From contig NZ_CP038267.1 in NCBI RefSeq assembly GCF_004564375.1, positions 1,676,501 through 1,740,500 on the forward strand: a DNA stretch of 64,000 nt, read 5' to 3'. Both the position numbers and the translations under genes were made by a program. Positions 1 to 8,588 of the stretch are shown here, in pieces (the stretch's first letter is position 1; the number at the start of each line of letters is the position of its first letter). This stretch comes from Nocardioides euryhalodurans. Its GTDB lineage: Bacteria; Actinomycetota; Actinomycetes; Propionibacteriales; Nocardioidaceae. The notes beneath the pieces are model-generated. The model saw only the letters and a program-made list of their open reading frames with translations, searched no databases and was not told the origin of the DNA.

Positions 1-717
1 GGTCTCGGTCCGCGCGAGCCCGCGGACGGTCGCACCGGTGCGCACCTCGAAGCGGCCGCTCCCGGCCAGCGCGACGGGGAGTCTCCCGAGGCCGCCGGGG
101 ACGCCGCCGAACACCGGGGCGTCGCTGACGGGCAGCCGCGCTGCCGCCTCGAGCAGGGAGCCCTCGCGGGCGAGGGCGAGGAGCTGCGGGGTGGTGGCGT
201 GGGCCGACAGGTTGCCCGCGTGACCGGCGTAGACGCCCCCGAGCAGCGGCTCCACGAGCCGGTCGACGACCTCCTGCCCGAAGCGCTCGGCGACCACGTC
301 GGCCACGCTGCGGTCCCGGGAGAGGTCCAGGGGCGGCAGGTCCGGCTCCCGGCGTACGACGTCGAGGGCCGCGTCACTGAGCACCCCGGACCGCGCGAGG
401 CCGTCGAGGTCCAGGGGCAGCCCCATCAGGGAGCGCGGCAGCGGTCGCAGCTCGCCCCGGGTCCAGAGCGAGGACGACGTGGACGAGGGGTGCACCACGG
501 GCAGCCCCAGCGAGCTCACCAGGTCGACGGCCTCGGGACGCCGGGCCAGCACCGACTCGGCGCCGACGTCGACCGCCACTCCCCCGACCTCGGCCAGCCG
601 CAGCTTGCCGCCGACGGCGGGCGACGCCTCGAGCACGAGGACGTCGTGCTCGTCGGCGAGGAGGTGGGCCGCGGTCAGTCCCGCGATCCCGCCCCCCACG
701 ACCACCACGCCCGGCAT
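1..717 (-). CDS. hemY: Protoporphyrinogen/coproporphyrinogen oxidase, C-terminus cut by window edge
   Basis: FAD-dependent oxidase of the late heme pathway; in Gram-positive bacteria this enzyme oxidises coproporphyrinogen III to coproporphyrin III. The visible 239 codons start with the FAD-binding GGGIAGL motif at residues 8-14 and an E-A-SPAVGG dinucleotide-fold segment near residue 35, followed by the family-typical VGAES stretch. The frame is still open at base 1, so roughly the C-terminal half is missing. It points away from the reductase pair, on the same strand as hemE 3 kb away, with which it usually forms a heme operon. A GAGATT hexamer lies 6 nt before the ATG and no RBS is seen. 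Family assignment is firm; whether it is the copro- or protoporphyrin form is inferred from taxonomy. Confidence 0.88.
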   Translation of the reverse strand, partial: MPGVVVVGGGIAGLTAAHLLADEHDVLVLEASPAVGGKLRLAEVGGVAVDVGAESVLARRPEAVDLVSSLGLPVVHPSSTSSSLWTRGELRPLPRSLMGLPLDLDGLARSGVLSDAALDVVRREPDLPPLDLSRDRSVADVVAERFGQEVVDRLVEPLLGGVYAGHAGNLSAHATTPQLLALAREGSLLEAAARLPVSDAPVFGGVPGGLGRLPVALAGSGRFEVRTGATVRGLARTET

Positions 718-750
718 GGGTCCAATCTCTCAGACCCCGTCGGTGCCCGC

Positions 751-1359
751 TCAGGCAGCGTCCGCGCCCTCGTCCCCCGACCCCTCGCCCCCGGTGTCCG
801 CCGCGGGTCCGGTCCCGCCCTCGACCGGCTGGCCGTTGATCCTCCCGTCGAGCCGGGCGGGGTCGAGGTCGTCGCGGTGGAGCCGCTGGAACCCGCTGCG
901 GTGGAAGACGAGCGGGGGCCGCTCCTGCTCCATCGACAGGTCGGCGACCTCGAGCAGCACGATCACGTGGTCCCCTGCCTCGATCTCCTCGTGGACCGTG
1001 CACGTGAAGGTCGCGACCGCCTCGTCCAGGAGCACCGCCCCGTCGGCGGTGGTGTGGAGGGCGAGGTCGTCGAAGCGCGCCTCGGCCGGACCCGCGAGCT
1101 GGCGGCACAGCGCGTCGTGGTGGTCGGCGAGCACGCTGATGCCGATCTGCCGTGCGTCGCGCAGCATCGGCCAGGTGCTGCTCGACCGGGCGATCGAGAA
1201 CGACACCAGGGCGGGCTCGATGCTCACCGAGGTGAACGAGCTCGCGGCGATGCCCACCAGCCGGCCACCCACTCGGCCGGCGACGGCGACCACCCCGCTG
1301 GGGAAGGTGCCGAAGGCGTCACGGAGGGCGCGGTCGTCGGGGAGGTCGGTCGAGGTCAT
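751..1359 (-). CDS. Flavin reductase-like FMN-binding protein
   Basis: 202-residue flavin reductase (HpaC/ActVB-like split-barrel fold). The order F-G-x-F-x-S-G-V-V-V near residue 15, an IAASSFTSVSIEPALVSFS segment and a central GDHVIVLLEV strand are family hallmarks. Such proteins reduce FMN or FAD with NAD(P)H and usually feed a two-component monooxygenase. The ATG at 1359 was chosen because it overlaps the stop of the upstream FMN reductase by 4 bases (ATGA-type coupling), so the two are probably co-translated. The tail after residue 180 is a low-complexity Gly/Glu/Asp stretch. No monooxygenase partner is adjacent in the window. Confidence 0.85.
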   Translation of the reverse strand: MTSTDLPDDRALRDAFGTFPSGVVAVAGRVGGRLVGIAASSFTSVSIEPALVSFSIARSSSTWPMLRDARQIGISVLADHHDALCRQLAGPAEARFDDLALHTTADGAVLLDEAVATFTCTVHEEIEAGDHVIVLLEVADLSMEQERPPLVFHRSGFQRLHRDDLDPARLDGRINGQPVEGGTGPAADTGGEGSGDEGADAA

Positions 1360-1895
1360 GCGGGGACTCCTGTCAGGTGGGGGCGGTGGTCGAGCAGCGA
1401 CGCGACGACCGGACGGGCCGAGGCCAGCCAGCCGTCGTACGCCGCCGGATCGTCGTGGTCCCGGTCGAGCACGTAGAGGCCCCGCACCGGGGTCACGGCG
1501 CCGAGCTCGGCCAGCAGCGGCCGCAGCGTGGTGTCGGGGGCCAGCGCGTGGGCCGGTCCCGCGCCGAGCATCACGGGAACCGCGACGCCGCGGAGCCCAC
1601 CGGCCGGGAAGCGGTCGAGGAAGACCTTGAGCAGCCCGGTGTAGGTCGCCTTGTACGTCGGGCTCGCCACGACCACCAGCTCCGCCTCGCCGACGCGCCT
1701 GACGAGGTCGTCGACGGCGGCGTCCTCCGGGTCCAGCAGCGAGGTGCCCCACGTCGCCAGGTCGACCTCGAGGTGCTGCTCCGAGCCCGTGAGCCCGTGG
1801 GCGACGCGTCGGGCGGCGGTGAGCGTCCTGCTGGCCGGCTTGGGGTTGCCGACCACGACAGCGGTCCGGGGCACGGTGCCGGGGGGCAGGGACAT
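1356..1895 (-). CDS. NADPH-dependent FMN reductase, flavodoxin-like fold
   Basis: 179-residue member of the SsuE/MsuE/azoreductase-type family. A phosphate-binding NPKPAS motif lies at residues 17-22 and the flavin-loop motif SPTYKATYTG at 78-87, followed by LLKVFLDRFP. It would reduce FMN with NADPH in the cytoplasm. An AAGGAGG Shine-Dalgarno lies just upstream of the ATG. It overlaps the flavin reductase gene by 4 bases, forming a two-gene unit, and an imperfect palindrome at 1924-1938 sits in its promoter region. The pairing of an SsuE-like and an HpaC-like reductase suggests desulfonation or aromatic hydroxylation, but the oxygenase is not visible here. Confidence 0.85.
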   Translation of the reverse strand: MSLPPGTVPRTAVVVGNPKPASRTLTAARRVAHGLTGSEQHLEVDLATWGTSLLDPEDAAVDDLVRRVGEAELVVVASPTYKATYTGLLKVFLDRFPAGGLRGVAVPVMLGAGPAHALAPDTTLRPLLAELGAVTPVRGLYVLDRDHDDPAAYDGWLASARPVVASLLDHRPHLTGVPA

Positions 1896-1923
1896 GGCGT
1901 CCTCCTTCGTCGGTGACTTTTCT

Positions 1924-1938
1924 CTACTAACTTACTAG
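1924..1938. promoter_or_regulatory. Imperfect palindrome upstream of FMN reductase
   Basis: CTACTAACTTACTAG reads as CTA-n-TAA-C-TTA-n-TAG, with 12 of 14 positions symmetric. It is the most AT-rich patch for kilobases, lies 29 bp upstream of the FMN reductase ATG and faces the divergent lipoprotein gene. Size and placement suit an operator for a small dimeric repressor (MarR-, HxlR- or TetR-like), but no regulator gene is adjacent. The reading is inference. Confidence 0.45.
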
Positions 1939-2025
1939 GCTTTGATCCGGACCGGACGCCGCCCCGCCGACCCCGGGTCGCTCGCCGCCCGGGAACCATC
2001 CGGGCCGCGGCGCCGTCGTAGCCCC

Positions 2026-2961
2026 ATGAACGGACTCCGCACGCTGGCCGGCAGCGGCCTGTTGGTGATGACGTTGGGCCTCGTCGGGTGCGCCGGCGGC
2101 GGGGACGAGGCCGGTGACTCCGGCGCCGAACCGGCCAGCACGGAGCAGGAGGCGCCTGCCGGCGACCGGTCGCTGGCCGCCGGGGGCACCGCGCTCGACA
2201 CCGGGTCGACCCGCTCCTCCGTCGGGGAGGTCGCCGACCGGGCCGCGCCGGACACCCGCGCACCTGCGGTGATCTCGACCGGGAGCCTCACCGTCGAGAG
2301 CGACGACGTCGCCGGGGCGAGGTTCGACCTCGGCAAGGTCGTCGACGCGCTCGGCGGCTCGATCGCCGACGAGAAGACCACGGCGGGCGAGGACGGCGAG
2401 GCCCGGCTCTCCCGGCTCGTGCTGCGGATCCCGAGCGAGGAGTTCGACCGTGCGATGACCGACCTGGCGGCACTGGGCGACGTCACGGCCTCCACCCGCA
2501 AGGCCGAGGACGTGACGACGCAGGTGATCGACACCGAGGTCCGCATCCGCGCCCAGGAGCAGAGCCTGCGCCGGGTCGAGGTGCTGCTGGCACGGGCCCA
2601 GAGCATCCAGGACGTCGTCGCCATCGAGGCCCAGCTCACCCAGCGCCAGGCCGAGCTGGACTCGCTGAAGTCGCAGCTCGCCTGGCTCGAGGACCAGACC
2701 TCGCTGTCGACGATCACGGTCTACCTCGAGGCCGAGGACGAGCCGGCGCCGGCGGAGCAGGAGCAGGACACCGCCGCCTTCCTCGCCGGCCTCGACGCCG
2801 GCTGGGACGCGCTGACGGCGGTCGCGGGCGGTCTCGCCAGGGTGGCGGGCGCACTGCTGCCGTTCGCCGCGGTCGCGCTGCTGCTCGGCCTCCCCGCCTG
2901 GCTGGTGCTGCGGCGCTTCCTGGCCCGGCATCCCGTCCGACGCCCCACGGCCGAGGCCTGA
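2026..2961 (+). CDS. DUF4349 lipoprotein with C-terminal membrane anchor
   Basis: 311-residue exported protein. A signal peptide with lipobox L-V-G-C puts the lipidated cysteine at residue 22, followed by an acidic, low-complexity linker. The central part (about residues 85-245) has the DUF4349 pattern: a strand-rich half with IPSEEFDRAM, then a long helical coiled coil rich in Gln, Arg and Glu that runs into ITVYLEAED. A strong hydrophobic segment (about 275-300) and a basic end follow. Function is unknown; the family resembles the outer part of stress-responsive membrane proteins. The ATG at 2026 was preferred because it places the signal peptide at the N-terminus. It stands alone, divergent from the FMN reductase. 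Confidence 0.8.
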   Translation: MNGLRTLAGSGLLVMTLGLVGCAGGGDEAGDSGAEPASTEQEAPAGDRSLAAGGTALDTGSTRSSVGEVADRAAPDTRAPAVISTGSLTVESDDVAGARFDLGKVVDALGGSIADEKTTAGEDGEARLSRLVLRIPSEEFDRAMTDLAALGDVTASTRKAEDVTTQVIDTEVRIRAQEQSLRRVEVLLARAQSIQDVVAIEAQLTQRQAELDSLKSQLAWLEDQTSLSTITVYLEAEDEPAPAEQEQDTAAFLAGLDAGWDALTAVAGGLARVAGALLPFAAVALLLGLPAWLVLRRFLARHPVRRPTAEA

Positions 2962-2990
2962 GGCGACCTGACGTGCCCTAGGGTCGGCGC

Positions 2991-3785
2991 GTGGACACCG
3001 ACTCCAGCGCCGTACGCATCGCCGTCCTCATCGACGCCGACAACACCTCCCCCAAGTACGCCGAGGCGATCCTCGACGAGCTCGCGAAGTACGGCACCCC
3101 CACGATCAAGCGCGCGTACGGCGACTTCTCCTCGCCACGGCTCGGCGGCTGGACCCGCGAGCTCAACGCCCGCGCGATCCGGGCGATGCACCAGAACGCC
3201 TTCACCACCGGCAAGAACTCCACCGACTCCGCGCTGATCATCGACGCGATGGACCTGCTCTACGCCGGCAACGTCGAGGCGTTCGCGATCGTCAGCAGCG
3301 ACAGCGACTTCACCAGCCTGGCGCTGCGGCTGCGCGAGTCGGGGAAGCTCGTCTACGGCCTCGGGCGCAAGCGCACGGCCATCTCGCTCCAGAACGCCTG
3401 CGACCGCTTCATCATGCTCGAGGTGCTCGGCAGCGACCACGCGGAGGACGACGACCCCGACGAGTCCGGCGACGACGGGACGGAGGAGGCCTCGCCGCAG
3501 CTCAACCTGCAGAGTGCGCTGACCAAGGCGGTCAACGCCACCGCCGACGACGACGGCTGGACCACGCTGGGCGCCATCGGCAACCACCTCGCCCGCAGCC
3601 ACCCGTCCTGGGACCCGCGCAGCTTCGGCCACAGCAAGCTGAGCAGCCTGGTCGCCGACCAGGCGTACCTCGAGACCCGCAAGTCGGGCACCCACGTAGA
3701 GGTGTCGCTCAAGCGCAAGGCGGCCCCGGCGAAGAAGTCCGCGCCCCGGAAGGCGACGAAGAAGGCGGCGGCCAAGAAGGCCTGA
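2991..3785 (+). CDS. NYN-domain (PIN-like) protein with OST-HTH domain
   Basis: 264 residues, starting at a GTG that lies 6 nt after a TAGGGT hexamer (2979-2984), the leaderless pattern. The N-terminal NYN/LabA domain shows the acidic metal-site residues: DADN at 15-18, TDSALIID around 79-85 and SSDSDF at 102-107, as in PIN-like RNases. After an acidic linker (about 145-165) comes a winged-helix OST-HTH/LOTUS-type domain (about 170-240), then a Lys/Ala-rich tail with several KKAAA repeats typical of nucleic-acid contact. It is probably an RNA-binding ribonuclease or RNA-decay factor. The domain layout is seen directly; activity and substrate are inferred. Confidence 0.83.
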   Translation: MDTDSSAVRIAVLIDADNTSPKYAEAILDELAKYGTPTIKRAYGDFSSPRLGGWTRELNARAIRAMHQNAFTTGKNSTDSALIIDAMDLLYAGNVEAFAIVSSDSDFTSLALRLRESGKLVYGLGRKRTAISLQNACDRFIMLEVLGSDHAEDDDPDESGDDGTEEASPQLNLQSALTKAVNATADDDGWTTLGAIGNHLARSHPSWDPRSFGHSKLSSLVADQAYLETRKSGTHVEVSLKRKAAPAKKSAPRKATKKAAAKKA

Positions 3786-3791
3786 GCCGGG

Positions 3792-4826
3792 TCAGCCGCG
3801 CGGCTCGTAGGTGTGCACGAAGTCGGTCAGCCGAGCGAGCTGGTCGGGGTCGGTCGACGGGATGACGCCGTGGCCGAGGTTGAAGATGTGGCCGCGGGCG
3901 TAGCGCCCGGCCTCGATCACCTCGGCGGCGCGCTGCAGCATCACCTCGGTCGGGGCGAACACCAGCGCGGGGTCGAGGTTGCCCTGCACGGCCCGGTCGC
4001 CGACCCGCTCGATCGCGTCGGCGAGCGGCGTACGCCAGTCGACCCCGACGACGTCGGCGCCCGCCTCGCCCATCAGGGTCAGCAGGTTGGAGGTGCCGAC
4101 ACCGAAGTGGATGCGGGGCACGCCGAGGCGTCCGGCCCGCTCGAGCACGGCTGCGGAGTGGGGCATGACGTGGGTGGCGTAGTCGGTCGGGGTCAACGCC
4201 CCGGCCCAGGAGTCGAAGAGCTGCACCGCCGAGGCGCCCGCGGCCACCTGCACCTCGAGGTAGGCCGCCGAGATGCCGGCGATCTTGCGCATCAGCGCGT
4301 CCCACACCTCGGGGGCGCCGAACATCATCGCCTTGGTCCGGGCCTGGTCCTTGGAGGGCCCGCCCTCGACGAGGTACGACGCCACGGTGAAGGGTGCGCC
4401 CGCGAAGCCGATCAGCGGCGTCGACCCGAGCTCGCCGACGAGCGTCCGGACCGCCTCGGTGATGAAGGGGACGTGGGAGGGGTCGAGGTCCGGGATCGCC
4501 GCGACGTCGGCCAGGGTCCGCACCGGGGAGGCGACGACCGGGCCCACGCCAGGCTTGATGTCCAGGTCGACCCCGACCGCCTTGAGCGGCAGCACGATGT
4601 CGGAGAAGAAGATGGCCGCGTCGACGCCGTACCGGCGGACGGGCTGGAGCGTGATCTCGGTGACCAGCGCCGGGTCCATGCAGGCGTCGAGCATGGCGAC
4701 GCCCTCCCGCAGCGCGAGGTACTCGGGCAGGGAACGCCCGGCCTGCCTCATGAACCACACCGGTGTCCGCGACACCGACTCGCCCCGCGCCGCGCGCAGC
4801 AGCGGGCTGTCCGATACCGCCTCCAT
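3792..4826 (-). CDS. hemE: Uroporphyrinogen decarboxylase
   Basis: Cytosolic enzyme that removes four acetate carboxyls from uroporphyrinogen III to give coproporphyrinogen III. At 344 residues it is of normal length. The invariant N-terminal [11 protein letters not shown] motif, the FSDIVLP and GFAGAPFT segments and the C-terminal FNLGHGV motif are all present. The ATG at 4826 gives a start like that of other HemE proteins; the open frame extends upstream only as compositional noise. It is divergent from DUF3000/rnd. Its usual downstream partner hemY is not adjacent here but 3.1 kb further on, with four unrelated genes between. Confidence 0.96.
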   Translation of the reverse strand: MEAVSDSPLLRAARGESVSRTPVWFMRQAGRSLPEYLALREGVAMLDACMDPALVTEITLQPVRRYGVDAAIFFSDIVLPLKAVGVDLDIKPGVGPVVASPVRTLADVAAIPDLDPSHVPFITEAVRTLVGELGSTPLIGFAGAPFTVASYLVEGGPSKDQARTKAMMFGAPEVWDALMRKIAGISAAYLEVQVAAGASAVQLFDSWAGALTPTDYATHVMPHSAAVLERAGRLGVPRIHFGVGTSNLLTLMGEAGADVVGVDWRTPLADAIERVGDRAVQGNLDPALVFAPTEVMLQRAAEVIEAGRYARGHIFNLGHGVIPSTDPDQLARLTDFVHTYEPRG

Positions 4827-4897
4827 GGGGCGAAGCCTCGCAGGTCGCCCGGCGTGTTCCCACATCGGGGCCGAGTCCGGCGACCTACTGTGAGCAC

Positions 4898-5512
4898 ATG
4901 GTCGTCCGTCAGGAGACGCACCCGGGTGCGGGTGCGGCCGCGACGCCGCCCGAGTTCCGGGCCGCCGTCGAGAGCATGCAGGCGGCACGACTGCGCCCGG
5001 AGGTCTTCTGCGAGGAGATGCCCGCCCCGCAACGCATCGCCCCCCACTCCTTCGCGCTGAGTGCCGACGTGACCGTGGACGACACCGACGTCGGCACCGG
5101 GCGGATCATCCTGCTCCACGACCCCGACGGCAACGACGCCTGGGACGGCACCTTCCGGTGCGTGGCCTACGCCCGGGCCGAGATCGAGAACGACATGATC
5201 ACCGACCCGATGCTGCCCAGCGTCGGGTGGACCTGGCTGGTCGAGGCGCTGGAGGCCCACGGCGCCTCCCACACGGCTCCCTCGGGCACCGTCACGCGGG
5301 TGGCGACCGACAGCTTCGGCGGCATGGCGGACGAGGGCGGCACCGCCCAGATCGAGATCCGCGCCTCGTGGACCCCGCTCGACCCGGCCGCCCTCGGCGA
5401 CCACGTCGAGGCCTGGGGCGAGCTGCTCTGCACGGCCGCCGGGCTGCCCCCGGTGCCTGACGGCGTGACCGCGATGCCGAGCCGACGCGGGCAGCGTGGG
5501 CCGGGACACTGA
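4898..5512 (+). CDS. DUF3000 protein
   Basis: 204-residue conserved actinobacterial protein of unknown role. It has the family features: an N-terminal helix with [12 protein letters not shown], a central [15 protein letters not shown] block followed by the [13 protein letters not shown] helix, and a C-terminal SFGGM segment. The ATG at 4898 lies 6 nt after TACTGT (4886-4891) with no RBS, so a leaderless mRNA is likely. It lies 5 bp upstream of the RNase D gene, an order (hemE divergent, DUF3000, rnd) common in actinobacteria, which suggests one transcript. No catalytic motif is recognisable. Confidence 0.85.
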   Translation: MVVRQETHPGAGAAATPPEFRAAVESMQAARLRPEVFCEEMPAPQRIAPHSFALSADVTVDDTDVGTGRIILLHDPDGNDAWDGTFRCVAYARAEIENDMITDPMLPSVGWTWLVEALEAHGASHTAPSGTVTRVATDSFGGMADEGGTAQIEIRASWTPLDPAALGDHVEAWGELLCTAAGLPPVPDGVTAMPSRRGQRGPGH

Positions 5513-5517
5513 GGGAG

Positions 5518-6777
5518 ATGAGCGAGCCGGACGCCCCCGAGGAGGCACCGCCGCAGCGACCGCTGCTGCGGCTGCGTGACCCCCTCCCCCCGGTCGTCGA
5601 GACCGAGGCCGCGCTGGCCGCGACGTGCGCGGCGGTGGCGGCCGGGTCCGGGCCGGTGGCCATCGACGCCGAGCGCGCCTCCGGCTACCGCTACTCCCAG
5701 CGGGCCTATCTCATCCAGCTGCGTCGCGAGGGCTCCGGCACCCACCTGGTCGACCCGATCCCCTTCGCCTCGATGGCCCCGCTCCAGGAGGTGCTCGACG
5801 GCACCGAGTGGATCCTCCACGCCGCCACCCAGGACCTGCCGTGCCTGGCCGACGTCGGGCTGACCCCCAGCGCCCTCTTCGACACCGAGCTCGCCGGGCG
5901 GCTGCTCGGCTATCCGCGCGTCGGGCTCGCCACCCTGGTCGAGACGCTGCTGGGCCAACGGCTCGCCAAGGAGCACTCGGCCGTGGACTGGTCCACGCGA
6001 CCGCTCCCCGAGCCGTGGCTCGAGTACGCCGCGCTCGACGTGGAGGTGCTGGTCGAGCTGCGCGACGTGCTCGCCGAGGAGCTGGTCGAGACCGGCAAGG
6101 ACGAGTGGGCGCGCCAGGAGTTCGACGCGCTGCGCGGCTTCCGGCCCGCCGTGCGCGTCGATGCCTGGCGGCGTACGTCGGGCGTCCACCGGGTCCGCGG
6201 CCGACGCAGCCTCGGGGCGGTCAGGGCGCTGTGGGAGCTGCGTGACGAGATCGCCCGCGAGCGGGACGTCACCCCCGGCCGGATCCTCCCCGACTCCGCC
6301 ATCGTCGCCGCAGCCTCCGCCATGCCCACCGACCGCCGCACCCTGCTGCGCACCCAGGGCTTCCACGGCCGGGGCGCCTCCCGCTACGCGACCCAGTGGG
6401 TCGAGGCGCTGCTCGCGGTGGGCGAGCTCCCCGAGGAGCAGCTGCCGACCCGCGCGCCCCGTGGCGACGGTCCGCCGCTGCCCCGGACCTGGCCGGAGAA
6501 GGACCCCGTCGCCGCCCGCAGGCTCGCCGCCGCCAAGGAGGCCGTCGCCGCGCTCTCGGAGGAGCACGGCATCCCCGCCGAGAACCTGCTGACCCCCGAC
6601 CACCTGCGCCGCGTGCTGTGGGCGCCGCCCGCGACCCGCGTGCCGGAGGAGCTCGCCGTGGCCGTCGACGGGCTGCTGCAGGGCTTCGCGGCGCGACCGT
6701 GGCAGCGCGAGCTGATGGTGCCGCTGCTCGTCGACGCCGTCCTCGCCGGGGACGTCGAGCCCGAGGGAACCCCCTAG
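5518..6777 (+). CDS. rnd: Ribonuclease D, DEDD exonuclease with HRDC domain
   Basis: 419-residue 3'-5' exoribonuclease that trims tRNA and other stable RNA precursors. Exo motif I is the D-A-E at residues 50-52, motif II is the HAATQDLPCL segment, and motif III is the YAALDVEVLVEL segment. An HRDC domain follows at about 225-305 (LWELRDEIARERDVTPGRIL), then a second helical HRDC-like region to the end. The start is the ATG at 5518 directly after a GAGGGAG ribosome-binding sequence. It is probably co-transcribed with DUF3000. Its stop overlaps that of the convergent binding-protein gene by 3 bases. Confidence 0.94.
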   Translation: MSEPDAPEEAPPQRPLLRLRDPLPPVVETEAALAATCAAVAAGSGPVAIDAERASGYRYSQRAYLIQLRREGSGTHLVDPIPFASMAPLQEVLDGTEWILHAATQDLPCLADVGLTPSALFDTELAGRLLGYPRVGLATLVETLLGQRLAKEHSAVDWSTRPLPEPWLEYAALDVEVLVELRDVLAEELVETGKDEWARQEFDALRGFRPAVRVDAWRRTSGVHRVRGRRSLGAVRALWELRDEIARERDVTPGRILPDSAIVAAASAMPTDRRTLLRTQGFHGRGASRYATQWVEALLAVGELPEEQLPTRAPRGDGPPLPRTWPEKDPVAARRLAAAKEAVAALSEEHGIPAENLLTPDHLRRVLWAPPATRVPEELAVAVDGLLQGFAARPWQRELMVPLLVDAVLAGDVEPEGTP

Positions 6778-8120
6778 GGAGACTCGGTCTCCTCGCTCGG
6801 CTCCTCCTCGGGAGCCAGCACGGTCCGCGACTCCTCGTCGATCTGCGTCGTGAGCGCCTCGAGGTCGGCCAGCAGCGGCGCGGTGAGCAGCGTCTCGAGG
6901 CTGCCGGAGACCGCGTCCTCGAGCGAGGACCAGTTGTCGATCAGCGGCGGCAGCACGATGGTCCGGACCTGGTTGGTGAACACCTGGCTGTGGACCGGCT
7001 CCCGGCCCGGCTGCAGGAAGTCGTCGGACAGCGCCACCTCGAGGTTCGCCGGCACCAGGTGACCGGTCGAGACCAGCCGGCGCACGGACACCGGCGAGGT
7101 CATGTGGACCAGGAAGTCAGCCGCCGCCGGGACGTTGCGGACGTCGGCGGACATGCACATCCCGGTCAGGTTCGCCACGGTCGCGCTGCGCTCGATGCTG
7201 GGGATCGGGATCACGTCGAAGTCCAGGTCGGCGACCTGCCGCAGCTGTGGCACCTGCTCGCGGTAGCCGGGGAGCATCGCGAGCTTGCCCTGCTTGAACC
7301 ACTCCAGCGCCGACTGCTTGCGCAGCTGCCGGTCGCTCAGCGTCAGCCGCGGGTCGCGCAGCACCTCGAGCACCGTCTCGAGTGCGGCCTGCGTGCCGTC
7401 GTCGGAGAACGCCAGCGAGGTCGGCTCCTCGGCGTCGTCGAAGACCTCACCGCCTGCCGAGTAGATCCACGGAGCGAGACCACGCAGGGACGGCTCGACG
7501 TAGATCCCGCGGGTGTGGCGCCGGGGCCGGCTGGCGAACTCGGCGGCGGCCACGAACTGCTCGAAGTTCCAGCCCAGGCCCTCGACCGGGGCCGAGATGC
7601 CGCGGGCCTCCATGGCCTCGAAGTCGAGCAGCTCGGTGTTGTAGAGGATCACCTGCGGCGAGACGCCGACGGGCATGCACTGCAGCCGGGACTCGGCGCT
7701 GAAGGCGAGCAGCGCGTCGCGGGAGTAGAGGTCACCGAAGTCCAGGCCTCGCTCGATGAGGAGCTGGTCGACCGGCTGCAGCTTCTGCTGCTCCTCCAGC
7801 CACGCCAGGTCGCGGTGCGCGGTGAGGAAGACGTCGGGCACGTCCCCGGACTCGCGCATCTCGCCCATGAGCTCCTCGCGGCTGCCGTAGCCCTCCATCG
7901 TCATCTCGGCCCCCTCGTAGAGGGAGTTGTAGACGTCGACGAGCGACTCGTAGGCCGCCAGCTCCTCGTCGGTGCCGTAGACGCCGAAGGTCAGGGAGCG
8001 GTCGCCGGTCGGGACGGTCGTGGTCTCGCCGTCGGACTCCGGCGTGGGACCGGGGTCGGCTTCGCACGCGGACAGCGCGAGCGCAGCGAGCAGGAGTCCC
8101 AAGGACACGCGCCGGAACAA
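6774..8120 (-). CDS. Extracellular solute-binding lipoprotein (family 1)
   Basis: 448 residues with a signal peptide and lipobox A-L-S-A-C; the lipid cysteine is residue 19. The body is a sugar-type ABC binding-protein fold: the N-terminal V-Y-G-T-D-E-E-L strand, a DVFLTAHRDLAWLEEQ segment, a central WNFEQF motif and IPIPSIERSATVANLTGMCM near residue 320. The start is TTG at 8120, with a GGGGAGG ribosome site upstream. No permease or ATPase lies nearby, so it is an orphan subunit that must use a distant transporter. An acidic, proline-rich tail ends the protein. Substrate is unknown. Confidence 0.82.
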   Translation of the reverse strand: MFRRVSLGLLLAALALSACEADPGPTPESDGETTTVPTGDRSLTFGVYGTDEELAAYESLVDVYNSLYEGAEMTMEGYGSREELMGEMRESGDVPDVFLTAHRDLAWLEEQQKLQPVDQLLIERGLDFGDLYSRDALLAFSAESRLQCMPVGVSPQVILYNTELLDFEAMEARGISAPVEGLGWNFEQFVAAAEFASRPRRHTRGIYVEPSLRGLAPWIYSAGGEVFDDAEEPTSLAFSDDGTQAALETVLEVLRDPRLTLSDRQLRKQSALEWFKQGKLAMLPGYREQVPQLRQVADLDFDVIPIPSIERSATVANLTGMCMSADVRNVPAAADFLVHMTSPVSVRRLVSTGHLVPANLEVALSDDFLQPGREPVHSQVFTNQVRTIVLPPLIDNWSSLEDAVSGSLETLLTAPLLADLEALTTQIDEESRTVLAPEEEPSEETESP

Positions 8121-8180
8121 CTTGTGGGACCTCCCCGATCGACAACGAGGGGCCAGCCTACCGATGCGTACGAACCCCGC

Positions 8181-8570
8181 TCAGTCGTCGCCGTGGTGCT
8201 CCCGCGCGGCGGCCACGACGGCGTCGAAGACGGTCCGGTCCAGTGCTGCTCCCTCGCGACGGATCGCGGACCGCTCGAGCATCAGCAGCCGGTCCAGCCG
8301 GACCTCGCTCGCGCGGCCCTCGGCGTCCCAGTCGCCACTGCCGACGTCCATCCAGTGTCGGCCGTGGCGGGCCTCGTCCTCGGCGTCGCGGTCGTGGTCC
8401 TGGCTGGTGAGCATCAGGCCGGCCCAGCGGCCGTCCCGCTCGGCGAGCAGGAGCACCGGACGGTCCTTGCCCTGGGTGGGGTCGTCCTCGTAGGGGACCC
8501 ACGCCCAGACGACCTCGCCGGGGTCGGGCTCACCGTCGAGCTCGGGGCGGTAGCTGATGTCGTCGCTCAT
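8181..8570 (-). CDS. PemK/MazF-family protein
   Basis: 129 residues resembling the MazF/PemK RNase toxin fold. The N-terminal P-GEVVWAWVPYEDD strand, then KDRPVLLLAERDG and LMLTSQDHD, match the conserved G-E-V/W, K-x-RP-V-L-V and T-S segments of the family. No antitoxin gene is adjacent on either side. The ATG at 8570 has no Shine-Dalgarno; a TAGCCT hexamer ends 6 nt upstream (read on the minus strand, bases 8577-8582), which suggests a leaderless message. It may be a housekeeping member of the family rather than an active toxin. Confidence 0.72.
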   Translation of the reverse strand: MSDDISYRPELDGEPDPGEVVWAWVPYEDDPTQGKDRPVLLLAERDGRWAGLMLTSQDHDRDAEDEARHGRHWMDVGSGDWDAEGRASEVRLDRLLMLERSAIRREGAALDRTVFDAVVAAAREHHGDD

Positions 8571-8588
8571 GGGGGGAGGCTATGGGGT

